Shown here piece after piece: positions 16,223 to 25,430 of a stretch of 64,000 bases of DNA. Origin of the DNA: Bacillus thuringiensis (GTDB taxonomy: Bacteria; Bacillota; Bacilli; Bacillales; Bacillaceae_G); assembly GCF_014932895.1 (NCBI RefSeq), contig NZ_JACYOF010000003.1:310261-374260 (forward strand). The letters are read 5' to 3'. The notes beneath the pieces were generated by a model that did no database searches, had not been told where the DNA came from, and was given only the letters and a program-made list of their open reading frames with translations. Each line of letters opens with the position of its first letter. Position 1 is the stretch's first letter. A program made the translations under genes and the position numbers.

Positions 16223-16867
16223 ATGAGTAATTTAGAATTGTTAAATCCTGAGAACAGTGCATTAATCTTGATCGATTTTCAGCCTCAAATGACTTTTGGA
16301 GTTGCAAGTATTGACAGACAAACATTGATGAATAACGTTATGCTGCTTGCTAAATCAGCAAAAACTTTTAACGTACCTACTATTCTTACTACAGTTGAAA
16401 CACGCAGCTTTTCTGGTTATTTTTGGCCACAAATTCTTGACATATTCCCAAACCATGAAATTATAGAACGTAGTTCAATGAACTCTTGGGAAGATCCAAA
16501 ATTTGTTGAGGCAGTTAAAGCAACGGGTAGAAAGAAATTAATATTTGCAGCACTTTGGACTGAAGTTTGCCTTGCATTCCCTGTGCTTGAAGCAATTAAA
16601 GCTGGCTATGAGGTTTATGCAGTTGATGATGCTTCAGGTGGTACTAGTTTGACAGCACATAACGCTGCTATGCGTCGTGTAGAACAAGCTGGTGCAATTC
16701 CAGTGACAGCAATTCAAGTTTTACTTGAATACCAACGTGACTGGGCACACAAAGACACTTATGATGCTGTAATGGAAATTGTAAAGGAACACACTGGTGC
16801 TTATGGTCAAGGCGTAGAATACGCATATACTATGGTGCATGGCGCGCTTCCAAGCAGGAAAATATGA
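16223..16867 (+). CDS. second isochorismatase-superfamily cysteine hydrolase
   Basis: A 214-residue paralogue-type neighbour of the preceding gene but clearly divergent. SALILIDFQPQMTFGV holds the Asp, SSMNSWEDPKF corresponds to the INAWDN region, and LIFAALWTEVCLAFPVLEAI holds the catalytic Cys. The start is placed at 16223 (MSNLELL) because AAGGAG lies 9 bases upstream; an in-frame ATG at 16193 lacks a site. It overlaps the ABM-domain gene by 4 bases (ATGA), so those two are translationally coupled. Confidence 0.88.
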   Translation: MSNLELLNPENSALILIDFQPQMTFGVASIDRQTLMNNVMLLAKSAKTFNVPTILTTVETRSFSGYFWPQILDIFPNHEIIERSSMNSWEDPKFVEAVKATGRKKLIFAALWTEVCLAFPVLEAIKAGYEVYAVDDASGGTSLTAHNAAMRRVEQAGAIPVTAIQVLLEYQRDWAHKDTYDAVMEIVKEHTGAYGQGVEYAYTMVHGALPSRKI

Positions 16868-17457
16868 AACAAGAAGCAGTAGCTGGCAGAGAAACTCATA
16901 CAGTGAACACGATGGATGCTGGCGGTCCAGTAACAACGATTGTTATATGGGAAATTCAAGAAGGTAGAGAAAAACAGTTTGAAACATGGAGACATGAAAT
17001 CGAAGCTGCCGCTACTAAATTTCCAGGGCATTTAGGCGTAAATCTAATAGTCCCCAATAACGGATCCAGGGAGTATACTGTTATTTTTCGCTTTGATACG
17101 TATGAACATCTACGTACTTGGCAAGAATCAGATATTCGTCGAGAATTGTTAAAAAAGGCAGAACAATTTCAAGCCACTAATCCAACTTACAAAACTGAAA
17201 GCAGTTTGGCTTATTGGTTTGTTACTCCGAAAACGCCAGTTCCACCGCCAAAATGGAAAATGTCTATTGTTACCCTTCTGGGTGTATGGCCTCTTAGCAT
17301 GTTGGTTCCTAAAGTGATAGGAACTATTATAAAAAATATGAATCCTATTATGTCAGCTTTTTTTGTTTCTGTATGTATAGTGTCCTTACTATCATGGGTA
17401 GTTATGCCGGTTCTCGGTAAAACATTTCATCCATGGTTACAGAATAATAGGAAGTAG
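16864..17457 (+). CDS. ABM-domain (antibiotic biosynthesis monooxygenase-like) membrane protein
   Basis: A 197-residue protein. Residues about 20-115 form an ABM ferredoxin-like fold (VTTIVIWEIQEGREKQFETW, then YTVIFRFDTYEHLRTWQES). A Pro-rich linker (KTPVPPPKWK) leads to two membrane helices (about 133-150 and 160-180). This layout belongs to a known group of small ABM proteins with C-terminal helices and no proven function. It is coupled to the upstream hydrolase by an ATGA overlap, and the amidohydrolase follows after about 13 bases, so it is part of one operon. Confidence 0.85.
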   Translation: MKQEAVAGRETHTVNTMDAGGPVTTIVIWEIQEGREKQFETWRHEIEAAATKFPGHLGVNLIVPNNGSREYTVIFRFDTYEHLRTWQESDIRRELLKKAEQFQATNPTYKTESSLAYWFVTPKTPVPPPKWKMSIVTLLGVWPLSMLVPKVIGTIIKNMNPIMSAFFVSVCIVSLLSWVVMPVLGKTFHPWLQNNRK

Positions 17458-17470
17458 ATGAGGTGTGAAC

Positions 17471-19306
17471 ATGAATTTACCGGATATGATCTTATATAAC
17501 GGAAAAATCACTACCCTTGACCCATCTCACCCTGAGGTATCGGCTATCGCCATAACTGATGGTTTAGTCACTGCAGTAGGTGGAGATGAGCTTCTTGATA
17601 GTGCCACAGAAAAAACCAAAAAAATAGACCTTAAAAGAAAGAGAGCTATTCCGGGCTTGAATGACTCTCATATACACGTTATTCGTGGAGGTCTTCATTA
17701 TAATATGGAATTGCGCTGGGAAGGTGTGCCATCACTTGCTATTGCTCTGGAAATGCTCAGAGAGCAAGCAAGGCGTACACCTGCTCCTCAGTGGGTAAGA
17801 GTAGTTGGAGGTTGGTCTGAATTTCAATTTAAAGAGAGACGGATGCCAACTTTGGAAGAGATTAATGCTGTTTCTGAAGACACGCCTGTCTTTGTGCTAC
17901 ATCTTTACGATAGAGCACTTGTAAATCGTGCCGGGCTGCGTGCACTGGGATACACAAAAGATACCCCAGACCCTCCAGGCTGTTTAATTGAGCGGGATAA
18001 ACGAGGTAATCCAACGGGACTTTTAATTGCCAATCCTAACGCTTCTATTCTTTATTCAAGTTTGGGTAAAGCTCCAATACTTAATTTTGATGACCAGATT
18101 AACTCAACTCGCCATTTTATGCGCGAATTAAATAGATTAGGTATTACAAGTGCCATTGACGCAGGTGGTGGGTTCCAAAATTATCCTGATGATTACAAAG
18201 TTGTTGAACATTTAGCCGAGAAGGAACAATTAACTTTACGTATTGCGTATAATCTATTTACGCAAAATCCAAATCATGAATATGAAGACTTTGCTTCATG
18301 GGCAAAAATTGTTTCTCCGGGTCAAGGAAATGATAAGTATAAAATGAATGGTGCCGGAGAAATGTTAGTATTCTCTGCAGCCGATTTTGAAAAATTTCAA
18401 ATGCCGCGGCCCGAACTAGCTACGATGATGGAAGCTGACTTAAAGAAAGTAATTTCTCTATTGGTGGAAAACCGTTGGCCATTCCGTTTACATGCAACTT
18501 ATGACGAGTCAATAACACGTTTCTTAAATGTTTTTGAGGAAGTCAACAGAGAAATTCCTTTTAATGGTCTACGCTGGTGGTTTGACCATGCAGAAACAAT
18601 CTCGGATCGTAGCATGGAACGTGTTAAGGCTTTAAATGGGGGTATTGCCATCCAAGACCGCATGGCTTTCCAAGGTGAATACTTTGTTGATTTATACGGA
18701 AAGGAAGCTGCAAAGCGAACTCCTCCGATTTATCGTATGCTAGACCTGGGTATACCTGTTGGCGCCGGTAGTGATGCAACCAGGGTTTCCAGCTATAACC
18801 CTTGGGTTGCTCTTTACTGGATGGTTACCGGAAAAACTATTGGTGGTCTTTCGATATACGATGAAAAAAATAAACTTGACAGAAAAGTAGCCCTGGAACT
18901 ATATTCCAAAGGAAGTGCGTGGTTCTCTGGTGACGAAGGTAAAAAGGGAACCCTTGCAGTAGGTCAATTTGCTGATATTGCTGTATTATCTGCTGACTAC
19001 TTTACTGTACCAGAAGAAGAGATCAAAGACCTTGAATCACTACTCACCATTATGGGTGGGCAGGTTGTTTATGGAAATGATGAATTTAAAAATTTATCAC
19101 CTGAATTGCCGCCAGCATCACCTGATTGGGCACCGACGGGAGTTTATGGTTATGGTGGTGCTAACCTAGCCCACAATATACTTTCTCACAATACCCATGA
19201 TCACAAATTACATAGTTGCAGTAACCCTCTCCATCAACACACTCATACCGTAATAGGAAAAGATGGAACTAAATGGGGTATTGGTTGTACTTGCTTTGCT
19301 TTCTAA
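17471..19306 (+). CDS. YtcJ-like amidohydrolase (amidohydrolase_3 family) with His/Cys-rich tail
   Basis: A protein of about 611 residues. The metal motif is GLNDSHIHVIRGG (about residue 65). Further metal or catalytic residues lie in RLHATYDE, WWFDHAET and GAGSDATRVSSYNPW. The C-terminal end is unusual, rich in His and Cys (LSHNTHDHKLHSCSNPLHQH and then GIGCTCF). The family hydrolyses amide or related bonds and its exact substrate is unknown. The ATG at 17471 has GAGGTG 5 bases upstream; the GTG at 17465 would overlap that site. It is the last gene of the operon and is followed by a terminator. Confidence 0.88.
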   Translation: MNLPDMILYNGKITTLDPSHPEVSAIAITDGLVTAVGGDELLDSATEKTKKIDLKRKRAIPGLNDSHIHVIRGGLHYNMELRWEGVPSLAIALEMLREQARRTPAPQWVRVVGGWSEFQFKERRMPTLEEINAVSEDTPVFVLHLYDRALVNRAGLRALGYTKDTPDPPGCLIERDKRGNPTGLLIANPNASILYSSLGKAPILNFDDQINSTRHFMRELNRLGITSAIDAGGGFQNYPDDYKVVEHLAEKEQLTLRIAYNLFTQNPNHEYEDFASWAKIVSPGQGNDKYKMNGAGEMLVFSAADFEKFQMPRPELATMMEADLKKVISLLVENRWPFRLHATYDESITRFLNVFEEVNREIPFNGLRWWFDHAETISDRSMERVKALNGGIAIQDRMAFQGEYFVDLYGKEAAKRTPPIYRMLDLGIPVGAGSDATRVSSYNPWVALYWMVTGKTIGGLSIYDEKNKLDRKVALELYSKGSAWFSGDEGKKGTLAVGQFADIAVLSADYFTVPEEEIKDLESLLTIMGGQVVYGNDEFKNLSPELPPASPDWAPTGVYGYGGANLAHNILSHNTHDHKLHSCSNPLHQHTHTVIGKDGTKWGIGCTCFAF

Positions 19307-19310
19307 GTCA

Positions 19311-19342
19311 GAACCACCGGTATAATGTCGGTGGTTTTCTTT
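19311..19342 (+). terminator. terminator of the hydrolase operon
   Basis: The stem AACCACC/GGTGGTT with an 11-base loop, followed by TTCTTTCT, lies right after the amidohydrolase stop. Confidence 0.8.
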
Positions 19343-19345
19343 CTA

Positions 19346-19747
19346 CAATAAGGGTTTGGGTCCGAAGATGGAGCCAAATAGTAATGGTATTAAGATCATA
19401 ATGGTAATATGGGCTCTGGTGCAAATAATATGTAGATTCGAAATAGCAGTGTATCCCTAACGTAATCTATTACTATGCGGTAAGACCGAAGAGTTGATTG
19501 ATTAACTTGACTTGTTTTTGGCAGACTTCTCTCCTTGCAAAATCCTGCCCTTTTTATATCCGCTATCTTAATCCCCCATTTTATACCAAGGGATGCAAAT
19601 AAGAAACCTGAAGGATTTGTTTTCTCTTGTTTTATGAAAATTGGAGTAATATTTAATAAAAAAGACTTACCTATTTTCTATATTATTCCTTCTTTCAATC
19701 ACCACATATTTCTAGCGTACTATTAACTATAAGAAGGGAGTGCAGAA
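19346..19747. other. intergenic stretch without a supported gene
   Basis: A plus-strand frame of 63 codons at 19535 has no ribosome site and no recognisable features. No hairpin or palindrome stood out. The promoter of the LtrA-like gene should lie in the last 100 bases, where AGAAGGGAG precedes the ATG. Confidence 0.4.
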
Positions 19748-20839
19748 ATGGAAGAAAAGAAAGTGACCTGGTTAGAACTCTTTTATGATTTGTTATTTGT
19801 GGCGGCGGTGACGGCTGCGACTCATGTTTTACTTCATGTTGAGGATGGTCATATCCATGCAGAGTATTTAGTAAAGTTTGTCTTAATTTTTATTCCGATC
19901 TGGTGGTCTTGGGTAGGGCAAACCATCTTTGTTAACCGGTTTGGAAAAGATTTATTTCATCAACGAATCTTTTTGATCCTGCAAATGTTTTTTGTCCTAA
20001 TAATGACATCAAGCTTATCAGCTGATTTTGATCCTTATTATCTTTCTTTTTTAATTGGCTATATTGGATTAAGGGCCGTGACCGCAATCCAATATCTTGT
20101 TGTCCAGCGTATAGAAGAGGGAGCTCGAAAAAAAGCAGCACTCTTTTTAGGAAGATATTTTTGGATTGGAATCGGTATTTCATTATTATCTGTCTTTTTT
20201 GATTCTTGGATTCGATATGCTGCGTTGTATTTAGGAATTCTTATCGATATTATTGTCCCACTGCTTGGAAGAAAGTGTTTAGAAAAGGTTCCGACAAATA
20301 CAGCTCACTTGTTAGAGAGATTTGGTCTATTTTCCATTATTCTCTTTGGGGAAGCTCTTATAAGCACTCTTGTGGTCATTCAACCTAAACAAGGAAATTG
20401 GGATTCAATAAGCTTTGCGATCATTTCATTTATCCTCATTATTTCGATGTGGTGGCAATATTTCGATAACATGGAGAAGAAACTCGACAAGTCTAGACAA
20501 ACTTCCGGTCAAATTATAATTTACGGTCATCTGTTTATTTTAATGTCTTTGAGTATGGTTGCAGCATCCATTAGACTATTATTTTTACATGAGGTCTATT
20601 ATTCTTTTATCCTATATTTTGTTTTTGGTTCTGTATTGCTCTATTTCCTGTCAACTACAATTGTTTTTCATCAATACAGGTTTGAACAACACCGTTTGAA
20701 AATTTACCATTTATGCTTGTTTTTAGGGATTTTAGCAATCTTTTTTGTTATAAATTTGATTGTAGTAGTACCAAATATTGTGATAATAGGACAATTAACT
20801 CTATTTTTTATCATCTATGCTAAATTAACAACTACATAA
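19748..20839 (+). CDS. low temperature requirement protein A (LtrA) family membrane protein
   Basis: A 363-residue polytopic membrane protein of the LtrA family. The N-terminal signature VTWLELFYDLLFVAAVT and the central HLLERFGLFSIILFGEAL are diagnostic. About ten hydrophobic segments span the chain. LtrA was named for a Listeria cold-growth phenotype, and its molecular role is not known. The gene is flanked by its own terminator and is probably monocistronic. Confidence 0.9.
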   Translation: MEEKKVTWLELFYDLLFVAAVTAATHVLLHVEDGHIHAEYLVKFVLIFIPIWWSWVGQTIFVNRFGKDLFHQRIFLILQMFFVLIMTSSLSADFDPYYLSFLIGYIGLRAVTAIQYLVVQRIEEGARKKAALFLGRYFWIGIGISLLSVFFDSWIRYAALYLGILIDIIVPLLGRKCLEKVPTNTAHLLERFGLFSIILFGEALISTLVVIQPKQGNWDSISFAIISFILIISMWWQYFDNMEKKLDKSRQTSGQIIIYGHLFILMSLSMVAASIRLLFLHEVYYSFILYFVFGSVLLYFLSTTIVFHQYRFEQHRLKIYHLCLFLGILAIFFVINLIVVVPNIVIIGQLTLFFIIYAKLTTT

Positions 20840-20853
20840 ATAAAAGCATCAAA

Positions 20854-20884
20854 TAAACCAGTATCAAACTATAATACTGGTTTA
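20854..20884 (+). terminator. terminator after the LtrA-like gene
   Basis: A perfect 11-bp stem TAAACCAGTAT/ATACTGGTTTA with a 9-base loop. Confidence 0.75.
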
Positions 20885-21009
20885 TATATATATGTGTTGG
20901 TAACTTTTACATTTGACATTAAATCCACTGCCTTTGACTTTAATGTAGGTCTCATCCCAAGACTTATAGATTATTTTCAACTTTCACACTAGAATCATTA
21001 TCATTTCTA

Positions 21010-21888
21010 TTATACTGATACTTTTTCCGGATCATTTAACTTCTGCATAAAGATACGTGCTGCAAAACTTAAAAATTTATCATCAAAGTGAATAAGATTA
21101 ATATCTTGACTTGGCGTTGGATCAACAATACGAACTATGCTCAAGGAATCATTATTAACAAAATCAACCAGTGAGAGTGGTATTATGGCAACCCCATGTC
21201 CATTGCATACAAGGCTCAATAGAGAAATAGAAGATTTTGTTTCTATATTTGCTTCAGATAAAGATAACCCTAAAATTTCACAATATATCTTAATTGATTC
21301 ACGACAGCTACATGAAACCATTATTCTACTCAGCCCCGCTAATTCTCGAAAAGAAACAAATGATTTTTCATTCAAAGGATGATTTTTTGGAATTACAAGG
21401 ACGAGCTCCTCGCTATACAAAAGGGTGCTTGTTAATGTGTCTGGGATTTGAGCACTACGTGTGATCCCTATATCAATATTTTTGTCAATGATTTGATTTA
21501 CAGCAACTTCTGATTCTATAATTTTTACTACGATGTTGGGATAATGTTGTTGAAACTTCATAATATAAGGTGTTAAATAAGTGAGATCTTCTAATAAACC
21601 TCCTATAGTAATCACACCTCTTTTTACACCCTTTAATTCAAAAATTTCATTATAGACCTCATCAAATTGTTGCATGATAAATTTCCCTTTATCAAATAGC
21701 AACTTACCTGCTTCTGTAATTTTGATACCTCTTCCAACCCGATGAAATAAAGGTGTATCAAGTTCACCTTCTAACACACGTATTTGTTGACTTAAAGTCG
21801 GCTGTGAAATACCCAGAACTTCCGCAGCTTTAGTAAAACTACCATTATTACAAACTTGAATAAAATACTCTAAATGACGTAATTCCAT
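21010..21888 (-). CDS. LysR-type transcriptional regulator
   Basis: A 292-residue regulator. The winged helix-turn-helix is MELRHLEYFIQVCNNGSFTKAAEVLGISQPTLSQQIRVLE (residues 1-40). The effector domain starts near KGVKRGVITIGGLLEDLTYL and keeps the usual two-lobed pattern (DIGITRSAQIP, ELVLVIPKNHPL, GHGVAIIPLSLV). The ligand and target are not visible. Its upstream neighbours are only a broken MarR gene, so the former partner may have been lost. Length and domain order are normal for the CynR-like group. Confidence 0.9.
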   Translation of the reverse strand: MELRHLEYFIQVCNNGSFTKAAEVLGISQPTLSQQIRVLEGELDTPLFHRVGRGIKITEAGKLLFDKGKFIMQQFDEVYNEIFELKGVKRGVITIGGLLEDLTYLTPYIMKFQQHYPNIVVKIIESEVAVNQIIDKNIDIGITRSAQIPDTLTSTLLYSEELVLVIPKNHPLNEKSFVSFRELAGLSRIMVSCSCRESIKIYCEILGLSLSEANIETKSSISLLSLVCNGHGVAIIPLSLVDFVNNDSLSIVRIVDPTPSQDINLIHFDDKFLSFAARIFMQKLNDPEKVSV

Positions 21889-22071
21889 TCTTGATACCCA
21901 CTCTCCGCTTTATGAAAGATTCACACTTAAAAGAACACTATGTATGCATTGGCCTAACAACTATCTTTCCTGTTTATATGAATTGTAATCCCATGATTTC
22001 TTCATTTTGGATACCATTAAATAACTACATTTATTGATTTCCCTCCTCCTTATTCATTTAATTTAAATTTA

Positions 22072-22137
22072 ATTAGGATATTACTAGTTCGAGATATACG
22101 CCTGAAAATTTATAGTTCTCGCACGTAATATCCTAAT
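22072..22137. promoter_or_regulatory. 13-bp inverted repeat, function unknown
   Basis: ATTAGGATATTAC (22072-22084) and its exact reverse complement GTAATATCCTAAT (22125-22137) are 40 bases apart. Just beyond, at about 22040-22050, lies a strong minus-strand ribosome site (GGAGGAGGG) followed by an ATG that is immediately closed by TAG. The arrangement suggests the control region of a gene that has been destroyed. Confidence 0.45.
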
Positions 22138-22195
22138 TTTCTCAACTGTTTAATTATCACTTTTTTCTCACCAAAGTCTAAACCACCAAATATTT

Positions 22196-22510
22196 ACCGA
22201 ATCGCCTCTTTATGCTGAGGGAAAATAGTATCCATCAATTCAATGTCTTCTGAAGTAATTGACGCATACGTGACACGGCGGTCTTTAGGACATGGTTTTC
22301 TTATTAAGAACCTCTTCTTTTCCAACTTAACAACTACATACGTAATACTGCTTGCAAGTAAAGGTTTGTCTCCAATTTTTTTATAGGCTAGTCGCCTTTA
22401 CTGTATAGTAAGTAACTCAGGAACTGCAAATTCAGTTGGAATAAGTTCATAACTTTTTATATTTTCTTCAATACGCTTTGTGATTGATTATACCGCCTTT
22501 GGTAATACAA
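22196..22510 (-). pseudogene. degraded MarR-family regulator
   Basis: The minus strand reads SITKRIEENIKSYELIPTEF and AVPELL. After a shift into another frame it reads YSKGD and then returns to KIGDKPLLASSITYVVVKLE, KKRFLIRKPCPKDRRVTYAS and ITSEDIELMDTIFPQHKEAI before a stop. This is the classic MarR winged-helix sequence (SITYVVVKLEKKR..LIRKPCPKDRRVTYASIT). In-frame stops and two compensating frame changes show it is dead. The surrounding 21889-22957 has no intact gene. Confidence 0.75.
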
Positions 22511-22740
22511 AAAATAACTTTCGAGATAAGTTCTCATCATAAATCACGATCACAATTACCAATCTTTTGCAAATTATCTTGAATTCGAGATTTATTATAT
22601 TATCGTCAAAATATTATGTCAATAATTCATTTTAGTTTTATCAAACCGCTTATAATTTATTTCTCAACATGAGACATGTGGAATCGTAAGAAAATAATTG
22701 TTAATATATAGATATCTCAATTGCGTTATTTCTTTTAATG

Positions 22741-22772
22741 AGAGCTTGTTTTCTACCACAAGCTCTTTTTTT
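22741..22772 (+). terminator. strong plus-strand terminator without an obvious gene
   Basis: The stem AGAGCTTGT/ACAAGCTCT followed by seven T is a textbook terminator, yet no plus-strand gene lies just upstream, so its gene may have been lost. A second hairpin, TTAGCG...CGCTAA, lies at 22828-22863. Confidence 0.65.
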
Positions 22773-22957
22773 ATCATAGTTTAACTAGAGTTCAGACACA
22801 TTTTATGTGGTGAGTTTGGTCCCCTTTTAGCGATAGAGACAAAAAATCTGTCTCTGGCGCTAAAACCTCAAAATAATCGCAATTAATCTATAAGACTCGG
22901 ACATACCAATGAATAAGCAGTCAAACGAATCCGGACTGTTTAAATTTGATTATAGAA

Positions 22958-24148
22958 CTACTTCTCTGTAGCAAAATAAAGCAGTGCTATGGTTGGAAAA
23001 GCTATTCCCACCCATAATGCTGCACTCCATCCACCTGAGGCGTATGCCCATCCTCCGATAGAGGATCCAACAGCACCACCCAAAAAGAAAATAGCCATGA
23101 ATAATCCATTTAAGCGACTACGAATCTCTGGCTCCAAAGAGAAAATCAAACGTTGACTTAGCACAAGGTTTGCGGATACTCCCATGTCCAATAGAATAGC
23201 TGCAATTACTAGAATAGCTATTCCGATAGGCGAACTACTTTGAATAATGAGTGGTAATAATAAAGAAACGATGACAACAGTGAGAGCTATTCCAGTGGCG
23301 GGTCGTGTCCAGCCAAAATCAGCTAGGCGACCACCAATTGGCGCAGCTATTGCTCCCGTAATTCCAACAAGTGCATATAGCGCTATATCTGTCTGAGAAA
23401 AATGAAAAGTAGGACTAGACAATAATAATGGAACAGTGGTCCAGAATAAACTAAAAGCCCCAAATACACACGCATGATAAATTGCGCGACGACGTAAGAT
23501 TGGAGTAATTCGCAGCAGTTGCCACATTGAACTAAGTAAGGCGATATAGTTTGTTCTTGTCGTTGGTTTCCTAGAAGGGAGTACTTTTGATAATACAATC
23601 GCCAAGACAACGATTACGGTAGCAGACAAAACAAATATTGCATTCCACCCCCAAATATCAGCTACTAGACTTGATATCGGACGTGAAAGCATAATACCTA
23701 ATAACAGACCACTCATGACATTGCCAACTACGCGACCGCGTGCCTCTTCCGATGAAAGGTATGATGCAAAAGGTACGAGCACTTGCGCTGCGACCGACCC
23801 CAACCCGATAAAGAATGAAGCTACTAAGAACAAGACTCCGTGCTTTGCAAAAACTGTGGCAGTTAGGGCGACCGCACTTAGAAATAACAATATAACTATC
23901 AGCTTTCGATTCTCAACAATATCCCCCAAAGGTACAAGAAATAGTAAGCCGACAACATATCCAATCTGGGTTAGCGTAACAATTAAGCCAGCGCCGCTAT
24001 TAGAAAGCCCTATTACATTACTAATTACCCCAATCAAAGGCTGTGCATAATAAAGATTAGCCACAATGATACCACATGCAATTGCTAGAAGAATGGTTAA
24101 CCCCCCTGAAATTTCCTTATTAATTGCTTGATTTTTAAAATTAGACAT
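22958..24148 (-). CDS. MFS transporter (drug/sugar efflux type, 12 helices)
   Basis: A 396-residue major facilitator protein. The first helix region [20 protein letters not shown] is typical of the YgaY/NepI-like efflux group. The loop 2-3 motif A is present as [13 protein letters not shown] and a second one as [15 protein letters not shown]. Twelve hydrophobic segments are visible. It is divergent from a TetR regulator with shared operators, so it is the probable TetR-controlled efflux pump. GGGAGGAG precedes the ATG. Its mRNA would carry a leader of about 200 bases with a long hairpin. Confidence 0.88.
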   Translation of the reverse strand: MSNFKNQAINKEISGGLTILLAIACGIIVANLYYAQPLIGVISNVIGLSNSGAGLIVTLTQIGYVVGLLFLVPLGDIVENRKLIVILLFLSAVALTATVFAKHGVLFLVASFFIGLGSVAAQVLVPFASYLSSEEARGRVVGNVMSGLLLGIMLSRPISSLVADIWGWNAIFVLSATVIVVLAIVLSKVLPSRKPTTRTNYIALLSSMWQLLRITPILRRRAIYHACVFGAFSLFWTTVPLLLSSPTFHFSQTDIALYALVGITGAIAAPIGGRLADFGWTRPATGIALTVVIVSLLLPLIIQSSSPIGIAILVIAAILLDMGVSANLVLSQRLIFSLEPEIRSRLNGLFMAIFFLGGAVGSSIGGWAYASGGWSAALWVGIAFPTIALLYFATEK

Positions 24149-24182
24149 AACTAACTCCTCCCATACTTTTATTTCGAAATTA

Positions 24183-24275
24183 CTAAATCATCTTGGCAAA
24201 AGCTTCTGCGATATCATCGGTCATTGTACTAAGTTGAAATTGAACTACTTTCAATTCTTCTTTTAAAAAGTTCAA
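24183..24275 (-). CDS. possible 30-residue leader ORF upstream of the MFS gene
   Basis: The open frame TTG AAC TTT TTA ... ATG ATT TAG encodes [20 protein letters not shown] then [10 protein letters not shown]. It lies between the TetR operators and the MFS start, after the hairpin at 24311-24353. The ribosome site is weak (GAGAGTGG). The amphipathic helix-like sequence could also be the tail of a lost gene. Translation is not established. Confidence 0.3.
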   Translation of the reverse strand: MNFLKEELKVVQFQLSTMTDDIAEAFAKMI

Positions 24276-24310
24276 TTTTCCACTCTCTCACTCCCTCTAA
24301 GTATTTTTTA

Positions 24311-24353
24311 GTAAACGATGTAACGAAGCTTTGGACTTCGCTGCATCGTTTAC
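24311..24353. promoter_or_regulatory. long imperfect hairpin in the MFS leader
   Basis: GTAAACGATG...CATCGTTTAC closes a stem that continues with AACGAAG opposite CTTCGCT, about 18 paired bases around a small loop. No strong T-run follows on the minus strand, so it may be an attenuation or mRNA-stability element rather than a terminator. Confidence 0.5.
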
Positions 24354-24370
24354 CATCACATAACTCCTTG

Positions 24371-24487
24371 TTAATTAATAAACTGAACGTTTAGTTTATT
24401 AATTAACAAAAATAATATACTAAACGTTCAGTTTTGTAAATGGTCTATTTTACTTTTTATTCATATTAAGTATACTAAACGTATAGT
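24371..24487. promoter_or_regulatory. three TetR-type operators between tetR-like and MFS genes
   Basis: ACTGAACGTTTAGT (24382-24395), its exact reverse complement ACTAAACGTTCAGT (24419-24432) and ACTAAACGTATAGT (24474-24487) are evenly arranged. The first is embedded in a near-perfect 36-bp palindrome (24371-24406, arms TTAATTAATAAACT). The third lies just upstream of the regulator's coding start, fitting autorepression. Confidence 0.75.
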
Positions 24488-24513
24488 TTATGTTCTTGAA
24501 AGGAATGATTAAT

Positions 24514-25092
24514 GTGCAAGGAAAAAGAGGACGACCACGTAATATCGAAACCCAAAGGTCTATCCTTTCCGCATCCTATGAGTTATTGCTGGAAAACGGT
24601 TTTAAAGCAGTCACAGTCGATAAAATTGCAGATCGTGCTAAAGTTAGCAAAGCTACGATTTATAAATGGTGGCCTAATAAGGCTGCTGTGGTAATGGATG
24701 GTTTTCTTTCCGCTGCCGCAGCCAGATTGCCTATACCTGATACAGGCTCGTCATTTAATGATATCGTAATACACGCCACGAGTTTAGCCAGTTTTTTGAC
24801 AAGTCGGGAAGGGACCATTATTAATGAGTTAGTAGGCGAAGGACAATTTGATTCAAAACTGGCAGAGGAATATCGTACTCGATATTTCCAGCCCCGTCGA
24901 CTGCAAGCAAAGCAACTTCTGGAGAAGGGAATTCAAAGAGGAGAATTGAAAGAAAACCTTGATGTTGAATTAAGCATTGATCTCATTTACGGACCCATTT
25001 TCTATCGATTGCTAGTAACCGGTGAAAAGTTGGATGATTCCTATGTCCATCATTTAGTGATGAATGCATTTGAAGGAATCCGCTTAACCTAA
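24514..25092 (+). CDS. TetR/AcrR-family repressor
   Basis: A 192-residue repressor. The DNA-binding domain is GKRGRPRNIETQRSIL...ELLLENGFKAVTVDKIADRA then KVSKATIYKWWPNKAAVV. The C-terminal region (residues 60-190, with GPIFYRLLVTGEKLDD) is the TetR_C ligand/dimer domain. I place the start at GTG 24514 because AAAGGA lies 9 bases upstream; ATGs at 24490 and 24505 lack a site and the first adjoins an operator. The probable target is the divergent MFS gene and itself. Confidence 0.87.
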   Translation: MQGKRGRPRNIETQRSILSASYELLLENGFKAVTVDKIADRAKVSKATIYKWWPNKAAVVMDGFLSAAAARLPIPDTGSSFNDIVIHATSLASFLTSREGTIINELVGEGQFDSKLAEEYRTRYFQPRRLQAKQLLEKGIQRGELKENLDVELSIDLIYGPIFYRLLVTGEKLDDSYVHHLVMNAFEGIRLT

Positions 25093-25430
25093 ATAACATT
25101 AGAACAAACCTTTGTTTACCATGAAATTGCCGATTCTCCACTCTCTCAATATAAACCATCATAACCTTTCTTCACTTTAATATATCTGGGCGATATCGAC
25201 CACAGGAGAATCGGAGAGAACTTTTTGAATCTATACCTGACCGAGAAACTGGGTTTCCAATCATATTAATGGATTGGATTGTGTAAATTTAGAGAGTATT
25301 GAGGGATATTATGTTATACGAAAACGCTGGTCAAAAGTAAAACCATACAGTAGGCTGGCTTTACTTTTGACATAATTTTTGTTTCCCTTACAATCGTTTT
25401 AAAAAGATAGTTAATTTTTTGGGGATGCTC
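25093..25430. other. intergenic stretch without a supported gene
   Basis: No open frame with a ribosome site and no recognisable domain was found. A weak repeat of CAGTAGGCTGGCTTTACTTTTGAC-like sequence near 25350 is not convincing. The end of the broken LysE gene follows. Confidence 0.35.

Noticed and set aside
19535-19726. 63-codon plus-strand frame before the LtrA-like gene
   Set aside because: No ribosome site and no recognisable sequence character.
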